Assembly: GCF_020171745.1 (NCBI RefSeq)
Contig: NZ_JAIVAH010000009.1
Span: forward strand, 124,001 to 188,000
DNA from: Prescottella equi
Lineage (GTDB): Bacteria > Actinomycetota > Actinomycetes > Mycobacteriales > Mycobacteriaceae
DNA: 64,000 nt
Direction of reading: 5' to 3'
Part shown: piece after piece, positions 7,321-15,149 of the stretch
Layout of the letters: every line of letters begins with the position of its first letter
How positions within the stretch are numbered: position 1 is the stretch's first letter
Made by a program: the position numbers and the translations under genes
Notes under the pieces: generated by a model
What the model saw: the letters and a program-made list of their open reading frames with translations, nothing else
Told to the model about the DNA's origin: nothing
The model's database searches: none

Positions 7321-8652
7321 TTAGTCGCCCGACGGGAAGCCGACGATCGCCAGGTTGAGCGGAAGCTGATCCTTGCGCGGTTCCGCGGTGGCGAGCTTGT
7401 CCTGGAAGTACTTGCCGGAGATGTAGTCGTCCGCGTTCAGGACCTCTTCGAGCGGCACCTGACCCGAGTACTCGAAGTTGTCGAACACATACGGCAGCGA
7501 GTCGGCATTGAGCAGGCTCGGGCCGTTCATCAGCTGGAAGTGCAGGTGCGACGCGTTGGCATTGCCGGTGTTGCCGAGCTTGGCCAGTTTGTCACCCTTC
7601 TTGACCTTGTCGCCGGGCTTCACGAGCAGCGATCCCTCGATGAAGTGGGCGTACAGCGCGTAGACGCCCCCGCCGATGTCGAGGACGATGTGGTTGCCGT
7701 CCACGTTTTCGACCGTGAGCTTCGCGGCCAGCTCCGGGACCGACGCGGGCAGGGTGCCCGGGGCGTTGGCCTGCACATTGTCGAGCGTGGCGACCACCGT
7801 GCCGTCGGCCACCGCGTACACCTCGGACCCGTAGTCGACGTAGCTCTCGTTCTTCGTCTTGTCCCCGCTGTAGAACTCGCCCTGGTCGTTGGCCCGCTTC
7901 CAGTCGATCGCGAACCGTTGACTGTTGTTGATCTTGCCGTCGACCGGCAGCGGCGACGACCGGTGCGGGAGCCCGGGCAGGCAGCACCCGTTGAAGGCCA
8001 CCCAGTTGTCGCCGCGCAGCGGCGGCGAGATCACGCGCGGCGACCCACCGTCGATGTCCAGCGGCATCGCCAGGTAGTCGACCGACGCCGGTTCGCGGGC
8101 GGCCGGTGACGCGGCGGCACTACCGTACAGGTGGTGCAGGACGCTCTTCGGCGCCTGATCCAGGGATTCGAAACTGAAGTCGAGGAACAGGATTCGACTC
8201 TCCTGCGGGGGAACAGCCGTGGACGTGGCCGGCGGCGCGGTGAGCATGCGAAGCCGATTGCAGTCGCCCACGGCGCAATTCGGATCGACCAGCGCGGCGC
8301 CGGAGAACGACGCGACAACCTTCGACGGGTCGGTTCCGTCCACCACGTCGATCTTGTCCAGCGTCGCCGGGACCGGCGTCGCATTGGTCAGCTGCAGGTC
8401 GTAGGCCACGTGATACTTGCCGTCGCTACCCAGGAACGGGAACGTGGGATCGCCGATCGGGGCGAGCACCAGCCCCGTGTACGCGTCCGGCACGGTGACG
8501 TTTGCGAGATCGGCTGCCGTCGTCGATGTTTCGCTCGATGGAGTCGCATCTTCGCTCGACGAGCAGCCGGCCACGAGCACCGCCAGCGCCACAGCGGCAA
8601 TCGCCCCCGATCGGAGGGGCCGTTTCACGGTGGCAGACAACGCTGTGCTCAT
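7321..8652 (-). CDS. M23 (LytM-like) lipoprotein, probably degenerate peptidase
   Basis: A 443-residue envelope lipoprotein. The signal peptide runs to a lipobox ending 'LVAGCSS'. A beta-sandwich-like middle region (about 60-220) is followed by an M23 domain with 'HLHFQ' at 369-373. In active LytM enzymes zinc is held by H-x3-D and H-x-H. Here the first motif reads R-F-A-I-D-W near residue 246, so the first His is replaced by Arg while the Asp remains. Degenerate M23 domains often regulate cell-wall hydrolases or bind peptidoglycan, though an alternative ligand is possible. ATG 8652 was chosen because 'GGACGGAAA' precedes it and the signal peptide begins there. It diverges from aztD. Confidence 0.75.
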   Translation of the reverse strand: MSTALSATVKRPLRSGAIAAVALAVLVAGCSSSEDATPSSETSTTAADLANVTVPDAYTGLVLAPIGDPTFPFLGSDGKYHVAYDLQLTNATPVPATLDKIDVVDGTDPSKVVASFSGAALVDPNCAVGDCNRLRMLTAPPATSTAVPPQESRILFLDFSFESLDQAPKSVLHHLYGSAAASPAAREPASVDYLAMPLDIDGGSPRVISPPLRGDNWVAFNGCCLPGLPHRSSPLPVDGKINNSQRFAIDWKRANDQGEFYSGDKTKNESYVDYGSEVYAVADGTVVATLDNVQANAPGTLPASVPELAAKLTVENVDGNHIVLDIGGGVYALYAHFIEGSLLVKPGDKVKKGDKLAKLGNTGNANASHLHFQLMNGPSLLNADSLPYVFDNFEYSGQVPLEEVLNADDYISGKYFQDKLATAEPRKDQLPLNLAIVGFPSGD

Positions 8653-8757
8653 TTTCCGTCCTCGGTCTGGATGGAGCCGGCAAGCAAGAATCCGTGTTGC
8701 AGGGGCACAGTAACGCGCCGCGAGGGCGGCCATATGCACGAATGCACACTTTCACCT

Positions 8758-8779
8758 TTGACAATGATTTTCATTACCC
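8758..8779. promoter_or_regulatory. Zur-type box upstream of aztD
   Basis: The core AATGATTTTCATT (8763-8775) is a near-perfect dyad centred on 8769. It sits in TTGACAATGATTTTCATTAC, which closely resembles actinobacterial Zur operators (TGAxAATGATTxTCA-type). It lies 15 bases before the aztD start, so Zur-Zn bound here would block the promoter and allow expression only in zinc limitation. Confidence 0.7.
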
Positions 8780-8794
8780 GATAGACCTTGCGGC

Positions 8795-10057
8795 ATGATT
8801 CGCATCGACCCCACCTCCCGACGCCTCACCGTCGCCGCGTCCGTCGCGACGTGCGCGGCCCTGCTCGCCGGCTGCTCGGGCGCCGACGACGGCACCACCA
8901 CCGTGACCGCCGCCGCGGCCGCGAGCCCCGAGTCCACCTCCGCCAAGCCCGCGCAGGCCCGCGCCGCGACACCGCGACTGGCCGTCACCTACGACGGCGG
9001 ACTCCACGTCCTCGACGCCGAAAACCTCTCGGTGGTAGGCGAATCCGAGCTGGCCGGGTTCAACCGGCTCAACCCGGCCGGCGACGAGCGGCACGTGATC
9101 GTCTCCACCGAGGACGGCTTCCGCGTGCTCGACACCGGGGCCTGGTCGGAGGCGCACGGCGACCACGCGCACCACTACACCGCCGCGCCCGCCCTCACCG
9201 ACGTCACGTTCGACGCCGACAAGCCCGGCCACGTCGTTCGGCACGCGGGCCGGACCGTCCTGTTCGACGACGGCACCGGACGCGTCGACTCGTTCGACCC
9301 GACGACCCTCGCCGACGGCACGCCACAGACCACGACGTTCACCGCCTCCGTCGCGCACCACGGCGTCGCCGTCGAACTCGCCGACGGTGGACTGATCACC
9401 ACGCTCGGCGACGCGAAGACCCGCACCGGCATCGTCGTCTACGACGCCGCCCGCACCGAGATCGCCCGCAGCGAGCAGTGCCCGGGCGTGCACGGCGAGG
9501 CCGTCGCCGCCGACGAGACCGTCGTGTTCGGCTGCCAGGACGGCCTGCTGATCTACCGCGACGGCGCGATCACCAAGGTCACCAGCCCCGACCCGTACGG
9601 CCGGATCGGCAACCAGGCCGGCTCGGAGGAGTCGACCGTCGTGCTCGGCGACTACAAGAGCGACCCGGACGCCGACCTGGAGCGTCCGACGCGGGTGTCG
9701 CTGACGAACACCGTCACCGGCGAGCTGCGCCTGGTGGACCTCGGCACCAGCTACACGTTCCGGTCGCTCGGCCGCGGCGCGTTCGGCGAGGCCCTGGTCC
9801 TCGGCACCGACGGCGCGCTGCACGTGCTCGATCCGACGTCCGGTGCGGTGCTCCGCACGGTCCCGGTGCTCGACCCGTGGACCGAACCGCAGGAGTGGCA
9901 GACGGCTCGTCCGGCGCTGTTCGTGCAGGGCTTCATCGCGTACGTGACCGATCCGGCCACCAACCGGATCCACGCCGTCGACTACGAGAAGGGCCAGGTC
10001 ACCACCACCGCCGAGCTGCCGCACACCCCCGACGAGATCACCGGCGTGCGCGGCTGA
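8795..10057 (+). CDS. aztD: zinc metallochaperone AztD
   Basis: A 420-residue lipoprotein (lipobox 'LLAGC', Cys27) with a predicted beta-propeller body. A His-rich zinc-binding loop 'SEAHGDHAHHY' carries H121, H124, H126 and H127, the hallmark of AztD. In the AztABCD system AztD passes periplasmic or extracellular zinc to the solute-binding protein AztC of an ABC importer. The aztABC genes are not adjacent here. A Zur-type operator immediately upstream supports a zinc-starvation role. There is no good Shine-Dalgarno and the operator is close to the ATG, so the mRNA may have a very short leader. Paired Cys residues (in 'SEQCPGVHGE' and 'VFGCQDG') fit the family's disulfide. Confidence 0.85.
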   Translation: MIRIDPTSRRLTVAASVATCAALLAGCSGADDGTTTVTAAAAASPESTSAKPAQARAATPRLAVTYDGGLHVLDAENLSVVGESELAGFNRLNPAGDERHVIVSTEDGFRVLDTGAWSEAHGDHAHHYTAAPALTDVTFDADKPGHVVRHAGRTVLFDDGTGRVDSFDPTTLADGTPQTTTFTASVAHHGVAVELADGGLITTLGDAKTRTGIVVYDAARTEIARSEQCPGVHGEAVAADETVVFGCQDGLLIYRDGAITKVTSPDPYGRIGNQAGSEESTVVLGDYKSDPDADLERPTRVSLTNTVTGELRLVDLGTSYTFRSLGRGAFGEALVLGTDGALHVLDPTSGAVLRTVPVLDPWTEPQEWQTARPALFVQGFIAYVTDPATNRIHAVDYEKGQVTTTAELPHTPDEITGVRG

Positions 10058-10110
10058 CGTTCACCCGGAGGGTTGCGTGTTTCCGGGAGTCGCGCTTAGA
10101 CTCCTCGGTC

Positions 10111-10155
10111 ATGCAGCGCATCCAGGTAGTAGTTCACCGCCGTAGCGGGGTCTGA
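10111..10155 (+). CDS. branched-chain-codon leader peptide
   Basis: A 14-codon ORF, MQRIQVVVHRRSGV, ending in TGA at 10153-10155. Ile is codon 4, Val codons 6-8 (10126-10134), and a last Val precedes the stop. A run of branched-chain codons directly before competing RNA stems and a gene with a LeuA regulatory domain is the arrangement expected of an amino-acid-sensing leader peptide. It has no recognisable domain and is too small for ordinary gene callers. Confidence 0.6.
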   Translation: MQRIQVVVHRRSGV

Positions 10156-10158
10156 TTC

Positions 10159-10226
10159 GGACCGACCCCTCGCTGCGGGTCGTTGAGCTATCTACTTGTC
10201 GGTCCTTCCTTCACTTCAGGAAGACC
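10159..10226 (+). promoter_or_regulatory. candidate translational attenuator (LEU-type leader)
   Basis: Three overlapping perfect or near-perfect stems. GGACCGAC (10159-10166) pairs with GTCGGTCC (10198-10205). CGACCC (10163-10168) pairs with GGGTCG (10177-10182). CTTCC (10205-10209) with the preceding GGT pairs with GGAAGACC (10219-10226), which hides the Shine-Dalgarno AGGAAG (10218-10223) of the next gene. The first and third stems compete for bases 10201-10205. A ribosome stalled on the Val codons would leave 10159-10166 free to form the first stem and release the ribosome-binding site. A ribosome at the leader stop would cover it. A conserved pseudoknotted LEU element upstream of actinobacterial leuA has been described; whether this is the same element is untested. 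Confidence 0.6.
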
Positions 10227-10233
10227 CCCGAAA

Positions 10234-10713
10234 ATGCGCACCTCACAGGCTTTCGCCACCACCACCTCCACGTTCTCGAACGATCCGTTCTTCCAGCGTT
10301 TCGGCATGCACTTGCCGCGCGACCTGCGCGCCCAGGCGCAGGGTCTGAGCTGGACCGAGTTCGCGCAGCGCTTCGCCCCCGCCGGCGGCCCGGTCCGTCT
10401 GGGCAGCTGGGCGTCGGAGCACCTCGGCGCCGGCCGGCACACCTTCATCGCCACCCTCGGGCTCGGCGACCGCATCTCGTCCGCGTCGGCGACCGCCACC
10501 GGCCCCATCGCGGCGCTCACGTCGATGCTGTTCGACGCCGGTTTCCAGCTCGAGATCCTGTCGTTCCACCAGCAGCGCACGTCGGAGGGCACGGCCACGT
10601 TCATCCTCGCCGAGCACGACGGCGAGCGCCGCTGGGCGATGGCCATCGCCGAGGACTGCAACGCGTCGGCGCGGGACGCGATCATCGCGGGCGCCAACCT
10701 GCTGCACCGCTGA
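10234..10713 (+). CDS. stand-alone LeuA allosteric (dimer/regulatory) domain protein
   Basis: A 159-residue protein matching only the C-terminal regulatory domain of 2-isopropylmalate synthase: 'GPIAALTSMLFDAGFQLEILSFHQQRTSEGTATFILAEHDG' followed by 'WAMAIAEDCNASARDAIIAGANLL'. In LeuA this domain binds leucine. The TIM-barrel catalytic domain is absent, although the N-terminal part ('FFQRFGMHLPRDLRAQ') echoes LeuA leader segments. Inference: a leucine sensor or a modulator of LeuA, rather than an enzyme. ATG 10234 follows AGGAAG by 10 bases, and that site can be sequestered by the upstream RNA structure. It is monocistronic. Confidence 0.75.
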   Translation: MRTSQAFATTTSTFSNDPFFQRFGMHLPRDLRAQAQGLSWTEFAQRFAPAGGPVRLGSWASEHLGAGRHTFIATLGLGDRISSASATATGPIAALTSMLFDAGFQLEILSFHQQRTSEGTATFILAEHDGERRWAMAIAEDCNASARDAIIAGANLLHR

Positions 10714-10794
10714 AAGAAAGTTGATCTTCCGACCGATCCGGACGGGAGGCGGCACCGAATACCGAGTGACCGCCTCCCCCGGAAAGGACCACCC

Positions 10795-11412
10795 ATGTCT
10801 GTCGCGAAGAAGCTCACCGCCGGACTGTTCGCCGCCACCGCCGCGGCCGTCGTCACCGCCGCGCCCGCCGCGGCCCAGCCCACCGGTTCCGCCGACCTGT
10901 GGCAGCCGCTCGCCCCGATCCCGTCGCTGGACGTCGCCCGCTACGCCGGCACGTGGTACCAGCTGGCCGCGGTCCCGCAGCCGTTCAACCTGGACTGCGC
11001 GCGCGACACCCACGCCACGTACGGCGTGCTCGACGCGTCGAACGTCAGCGTGAACAACTCCTGCACCACGTGGAGCGGCGGCACCAACGGCATCGTCGGC
11101 AATGCCCGCGTCAACGACCCGGTGACCAATGCCCAACTGCACGTGAGCTTCCCGTCGGTGCCGTTCCAGAACTCCCCGGACGGCCCCACCAACTACGTGG
11201 TCACCTATCTGGCCGACGACTACTCGTGGGCATTCGTCGGCGACCCGGCCCGCGTCTCCGGTTTCGTGCTCTCGCGCACCCCCGCGGTGAGCGCCGAGGG
11301 CTGGCAGCAGATCCGCAGCGTCGTCGAGTCGCGCGGCTACAACTCGTGCCTGGTGCTCACCTCGCCCACCACCGGCGGGCGCTCCGACATCGCCCCGCTC
11401 TGCACGATCTGA
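10795..11412 (+). CDS. secreted lipocalin family protein
   Basis: A 205-residue exported lipocalin. The signal peptide is residues 1-27 ('VAKKLTAGLFAATAAAVVTAAPAAA'). The lipocalin signature G-x-W is at 'YAGTWYQLA' (about 50-58), followed by eight-strand-barrel-like segments and a late 'YNSCLVLTSP' region. Bacterial lipocalins bind hydrophobic ligands at the envelope. Cys residues in 'NLDCARD', 'NNSCTTW', 'YNSCL' and 'PLCTI' could form two disulfides, consistent with export. The start follows 'GGAAAGGACC' closely. A strong terminator follows it. Confidence 0.8.
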   Translation: MSVAKKLTAGLFAATAAAVVTAAPAAAQPTGSADLWQPLAPIPSLDVARYAGTWYQLAAVPQPFNLDCARDTHATYGVLDASNVSVNNSCTTWSGGTNGIVGNARVNDPVTNAQLHVSFPSVPFQNSPDGPTNYVVTYLADDYSWAFVGDPARVSGFVLSRTPAVSAEGWQQIRSVVESRGYNSCLVLTSPTTGGRSDIAPLCTI

Positions 11413-11437
11413 CCGGACGCCGGGTTCGGCAGGATCG

Positions 11438-11471
11438 AGCAGGGGCCGGCCGGGTTCGGCCGGCCCCTGCT
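11438..11471. terminator. bidirectional terminator hairpin
   Basis: Perfect 14-base stem (11438-11451 with 11458-11471) and 6-base loop GGGTTC, followed by a short T-containing stretch. It lies between the convergent lipocalin and alpha/beta hydrolase genes. Confidence 0.8.
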
Positions 11472-11481
11472 TGCGTGCGGT

Positions 11482-12213
11482 TCAGCCGACCGGCGAAGCC
11501 GCCGCTGCCGCGAGGACCTGGGCGAGGTCGGCGGGACGACTCCACATGGGCCAGTGGCCCGTCGGGAGATCGACGAGTTCGAGGTTCTCGAGGTTGGTGA
11601 CCTCGGCGAACATGGGATGGCCGTCCTCGGCCAGCGCCATCAGCTGCGCACTCGGGAGTGAGCAGCACACCAGCGTCGTCGGAACCCGCAGGCGTGCATC
11701 GTTGTCGAGCTCCACGGTTTGGCGCAGCACGGGTCCGGGTTCGGGGACGGCTCGCAGCCGGAAGCGCGCGAGCACGTCGGCGCTCAGGCCTTCGATGCTG
11801 GCCTGCTCCCCGAGCGCCTCGAAGGGCGGCAGTGGAAGCTCTTCCAGTTCGTCCGGGGCGTCGGGGGCGAAAGCGGTGCCGGGCGCGACCGGGCCACTGT
11901 CGACCCAGATCACCCGGCCGACCAGCTCGGGGTGCCGGTCGAGCACCAGACTGACGGGAGCATTGGCTCCGCTGTGCGCCACGATGACCACCGGCTCGGC
12001 TTCGGCAGCCAGGACCCGCTCGATCGCCGCTACTTGATCGTCGAGAGTCCTCGACGCGCGTTCGGGGTCCGTCGCGTCGAGGCCGGGCAGGGTCATCGGG
12101 ATGGCCCGCCGGCCCAGGTCGGTCAGGTGTTCCAGGACCTCGTCCCACGCCCAAGCCCCCAGCCAGTGGCCGGCGATCAAGACGGTCGTCGGGTCATTCG
12201 TGGTTGTCGTCAT
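11482..12213 (-). CDS. alpha/beta hydrolase
   Basis: A 243-residue single-domain alpha/beta hydrolase of the methylesterase/EST type. Features are the N-terminal 'VLIAGHWLGAWAWDEVLEHL' oxyanion region, nucleophile elbow 'VAHSGAN' (G-replaced variant A-H-S-G-A), and a C-terminal His in 'LPTGHWPMW'. The acid is probably the Asp in 'LAEDGHPM' or nearby. It is divergent from a WYL-domain regulator 73 bases away with an inverted repeat covering its start codon, so it is the likely target of that regulator. Substrate unknown. Confidence 0.8.
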   Translation of the reverse strand: MTTTTNDPTTVLIAGHWLGAWAWDEVLEHLTDLGRRAIPMTLPGLDATDPERASRTLDDQVAAIERVLAAEAEPVVIVAHSGANAPVSLVLDRHPELVGRVIWVDSGPVAPGTAFAPDAPDELEELPLPPFEALGEQASIEGLSADVLARFRLRAVPEPGPVLRQTVELDNDARLRVPTTLVCCSLPSAQLMALAEDGHPMFAEVTNLENLELVDLPTGHWPMWSRPADLAQVLAAAAASPVG

Positions 12214-12249
12214 ACCGCAATCCTCGCAAGCCTCTTGGACAACGGTATG
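12211..12249. promoter_or_regulatory. inverted repeat between hydrolase and WYL regulator
   Basis: CATACCG (12211-12217) and CGGTATG (12243-12249) form a perfect 7-base dyad with 25 bases between the arms. The left arm contains the hydrolase start codon. The position between divergent genes suits binding by the neighbouring regulator, but the length is modest. Confidence 0.35.
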
Positions 12250-12286
12250 TCACTATTTCTGGCATCATTTCGGATTGGACGGGAAT

Positions 12287-12985
12287 TTGAGGCGAGCAGA
12301 GCGGCTCCACGCGTTGACGGAGATGCTGCGTCGAAGCGGCACTCGTGGATGCACGGCGGACCAACTGGCGAGCGAGTTCGGCGTGTCGGTGCGCACGGTC
12401 AAGCGGGACCTCGATGCACTCGAGAACAGCGGTGCGCCGATCTGGTCGCGTCCGGGCCCCGGCGGCGGATACGGTCTGGCCGCTCGATCCAACCTCCCGC
12501 CCATCAGCTTGACCCCGGCCCAGGCGGTGGCCCTTCTCACGGCGGTATCGGCCGCACCCGACGCACCCTATGCCGACCTCGCCTCGGCCGGCGTTCGGAA
12601 GATCTTGGATGTGCTCGATCCTCGGACCCGGAAGAAGGCCGACGAACTCGCGCGTCGCGTCTGGGTCGATGCCGAACCGACTGCCACGCGGGCGGTCAGA
12701 TCGGCACTCGAGGAGGCGATGGCCGAGCAGTGCGTCGTGCGCATCCGCTACACCGCGCGTGACGGCAACAAGACCACCCGCGACGTCGAGCCGGTGATCT
12801 TCGCGTCCACGAATGGTCGCTGGTATCTGATCGGCTGGTGCCGGCTACGGGATGAAATGCGGTGGTTCCTGGTGACGAGCATCGAACACGCCGGCGTGAC
12901 CAAGACTCGCTGTGGCGACCACGGCATCGACGAGATCGGCGGCCCCCCATCGACCGCCAGATCCGTGAGCCGCGGCGGTGAGTGA
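12287..12985 (+). CDS. YafY/DeoR-type HTH regulator with WYL domain
   Basis: A 232-residue transcription factor. The N-terminal winged helix-turn-helix reads 'RGCTADQLASEFGVSVRTVKRDLDALENSG' (about 18-48), followed by the 'GPGGGYGL' wing and the WYL ligand-sensing domain (about 120-220, 'CVVRIRYTARDGNKTTRDVEPV...WYLIGWCRLRDEMRWFLV'). The start is taken as TTG 12287, which gives the classic N-terminus M-RRAERLHALTEMLR and is preceded by 'GGACGGGA'. The upstream frame is open but not homologous. It most likely regulates the divergent hydrolase in response to a small ligand. Confidence 0.8.
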   Translation: MRRAERLHALTEMLRRSGTRGCTADQLASEFGVSVRTVKRDLDALENSGAPIWSRPGPGGGYGLAARSNLPPISLTPAQAVALLTAVSAAPDAPYADLASAGVRKILDVLDPRTRKKADELARRVWVDAEPTATRAVRSALEEAMAEQCVVRIRYTARDGNKTTRDVEPVIFASTNGRWYLIGWCRLRDEMRWFLVTSIEHAGVTKTRCGDHGIDEIGGPPSTARSVSRGGE

Positions 12986-13015
12986 GGCAATCGATCACCA
13001 TCCGGGTCGGTACAG

Positions 13016-13564
13016 CTAGGGAACCTCCAGCACCCCGAACCCGGCATGGATCTGCACCTGCGGCCACAGGTCACTCCGCGGTGGATGGACCGAATTGGAC
13101 ACGTCGGCGGACGCGACGACCGTGCCGCGTCCCGTGGCCGCCGTCGCGGGCACGTACCGGCACAACTCGTCGGGCGTGAGAGGTCGACCGGCCTCGATGG
13201 TCGGCTGCGCACGGAGGACGGTGTCGCCGGTGGCGCCCGTCGCCAGGTTCCGCCACGCGATCGACACATCGATGCAGTCGAGCGTGGAGATGGGCATGAC
13301 GACCGTCGCCGACGGCGCCGCCGCGAAGGTCACCACGCCCGGGGCTGTCACCACCGACGACGGTGTCACCGCCGCAATCTTGTTCGGCACCCAGCAGATG
13401 AAACCCACGGTGCTGCACGCCGATACGAACGTCACCGGAACCTGGAACGGCGCGGGCGGAACCGGGGCCGCGGTCGCCATACCGGACGAACCGAGCGGAA
13501 TCGCCACGGCGGCCGCCACTATCACGATACGGACGAACGGGCGACAAGCGGCGGAACAGCGCAT
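13016..13564 (-). CDS. secreted hypothetical protein
   Basis: A 182-residue exported protein without a recognised family. Residues 1-34 form a signal peptide ('PFVRIVIVAAAVAIPLGSSGMATA', cleavage near 'TAAP'). The mature part is beta-rich with Val/Thr/Pro-rich strands and four or more Cys ('SACSTVGFICWV', 'STLDCIDV', 'DELCRYV'), which could form two disulfides. ATG 13564 is chosen because it begins the signal peptide; the frame stays open upstream without homology. Neighbours are unrelated. Similar small secreted proteins occur widely in Nocardiaceae, with no known function. Confidence 0.55.
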   Translation of the reverse strand: MRCSAACRPFVRIVIVAAAVAIPLGSSGMATAAPVPPAPFQVPVTFVSACSTVGFICWVPNKIAAVTPSSVVTAPGVVTFAAAPSATVVMPISTLDCIDVSIAWRNLATGATGDTVLRAQPTIEAGRPLTPDELCRYVPATAATGRGTVVASADVSNSVHPPRSDLWPQVQIHAGFGVLEVP

Positions 13565-13613
13565 GGCAGCATCTCCGACGAGGCAGATTTCCGGAGTCCG
13601 GGCGAATGCCAGC

Positions 13614-15125
13614 CTACGCGTCGGGATGCGGCCGGGTGCCGGGTTTCGCCGCCGCCGCGTACTCCCGCGCCGCGGCGCCGGTGATGTTGGCGAGCATGCC
13701 CTTGAAGATGACCCCGTGGAACGGCAGGATCGAATACCAGTACGCTCTGCCCGCAACGCCTTTCGGGAAGAAGATCGCCCGCTGCTCGAGCCGGGAGCGG
13801 TCCGGACCGTCGGGGACCACCCGCCACTCGAGCCACGCCCCGCCCGGCGTGCGCATCTCCGCGCGCAGCCGCAGCAGGTGGCCGCGCTCGATCTCCTCGA
13901 CCCGCCAGAAGTCCAGCGGGTCACCGGTGTTGAGGTGTCGCGCGTCCCGCCGACCGCGGGTGAGCCCGACACCGCCCACCAGCCGGTCCAGCCAGCCCCG
14001 GATCACCCACGCCAGCGGGAAGGAGTACCAACCGTTCTCGCCGCCGATGCTCTCGAGCACCCGCCACAACGTGTCGGCGTCCGCGTCGCACTCCGCGCTG
14101 CGCTCGTCGGTGAAGACCACCTCCCCCGCCCAGTCCGGATCGGACGGCAGCGGATCGGACGGCGCCCCCACCGGTGACGCATTGGCCCAATTGGTCTCCA
14201 CCTCACCGTTCTTGATGCGGCGCAGCGCCAACTGCACCGCGCGCCGGTACGGCGTCAGGCCCTCCTCGGGCGGCGCGATGACGTCGTCGATGTCGTGGTC
14301 GGCGGCGACGGCGTCGTTGTGCAGCGACTCGATGAGCGCCCGTCCCAGCCGGCTCGGGATGGGCGTGACCAGCCCGATCCACAGGCCCGCCAGCCGCGGC
14401 GTGAGCACCGGCAGCACCAGCACCCGGCGCCGGCGCAGGCCCGCCTCCTCGGCGTACACCTTCATCATGTCGCCGTAGGTGAGGACGTCGGGGCCACCGA
14501 TGTCGTAGGCGCGGCTGCGCGGCAGCGGCGCGGTGGCCGCCGCCACCAGGTAGTACAGGACGTCGCGCACCGCGATCGGCTGGATCCGGTTGTTCACCCA
14601 CTTCGGAGTCGTCATCACCGGCAGCCGGTTGGACAGGTGCCGGATCATCTCGAACGACGCCGACCCGGACCCGATCACCACCCCGGCCTGCAGCACCATC
14701 GTCGGCACCCCGGAGTCCATCAGGATCCGGCCCACCTGCGCGCGCGAGCGCATGTGCGGCGACAGGTCGGTGTCCTCGGGATGCAGTCCACCCAGGTAGA
14801 CGATGCGTCCGACGCCACTGGTCTTCGCGGCGGCCGCCATGTTGGACGCGCCGATCCGCTCGGCCTCCACGAACTCCTCGGAGCCGCCCATCGAGTGCAC
14901 CAGGAAGTACACGACGTCCATGCCCTCGGTCGCCACCTCCAGCGACTCGGGGTCCGTGAGATCGCCGCGGACGATCTCCACCTGTTTCGCCCACGGAATG
15001 TCGCGCAGCTTCTCGGGGGAGCGCACCATCACCCTGACGTCGTGCCCGGCGGCGAGCAGCCGCGGGGCCAGGCGCCCGCCGATGTAGCCGGTGGCGCCGG
15101 TGACGAGCACCCGCAGTCGCGACAT
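13614..15125 (-). CDS. NAD(P)-binding epimerase-like protein with C-terminal DUF2867
   Basis: A 503-residue two-part protein. Residues 1-300 are an atypical extended SDR/NmrA-like domain: 'LVTGATGYIGGRLAPRLL' (TGxxGxxG at 8-15), 'MDVVYFLVHSMGG' and 'RIVYLGGLHPED'. Residues 310-490 are a DUF2867/SRPBCC-like domain ('DADTLWRVLESIGGENGWYSFPLAWVIRGWLDRLVGGVGLTRGRRD', 'WVEEIERG', 'YWYSILPFHGVIFKGM'). This fusion is widespread in actinobacteria with unproven function. It starts only 24 bases from the divergent hydrolase at 15150, so promoters must overlap. Confidence 0.8.
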   Translation of the reverse strand: MSRLRVLVTGATGYIGGRLAPRLLAAGHDVRVMVRSPEKLRDIPWAKQVEIVRGDLTDPESLEVATEGMDVVYFLVHSMGGSEEFVEAERIGASNMAAAAKTSGVGRIVYLGGLHPEDTDLSPHMRSRAQVGRILMDSGVPTMVLQAGVVIGSGSASFEMIRHLSNRLPVMTTPKWVNNRIQPIAVRDVLYYLVAAATAPLPRSRAYDIGGPDVLTYGDMMKVYAEEAGLRRRRVLVLPVLTPRLAGLWIGLVTPIPSRLGRALIESLHNDAVAADHDIDDVIAPPEEGLTPYRRAVQLALRRIKNGEVETNWANASPVGAPSDPLPSDPDWAGEVVFTDERSAECDADADTLWRVLESIGGENGWYSFPLAWVIRGWLDRLVGGVGLTRGRRDARHLNTGDPLDFWRVEEIERGHLLRLRAEMRTPGGAWLEWRVVPDGPDRSRLEQRAIFFPKGVAGRAYWYSILPFHGVIFKGMLANITGAAAREYAAAAKPGTRPHPDA

Positions 15126-15149
15126 CACTCCACGGTAACCTCCACACTC

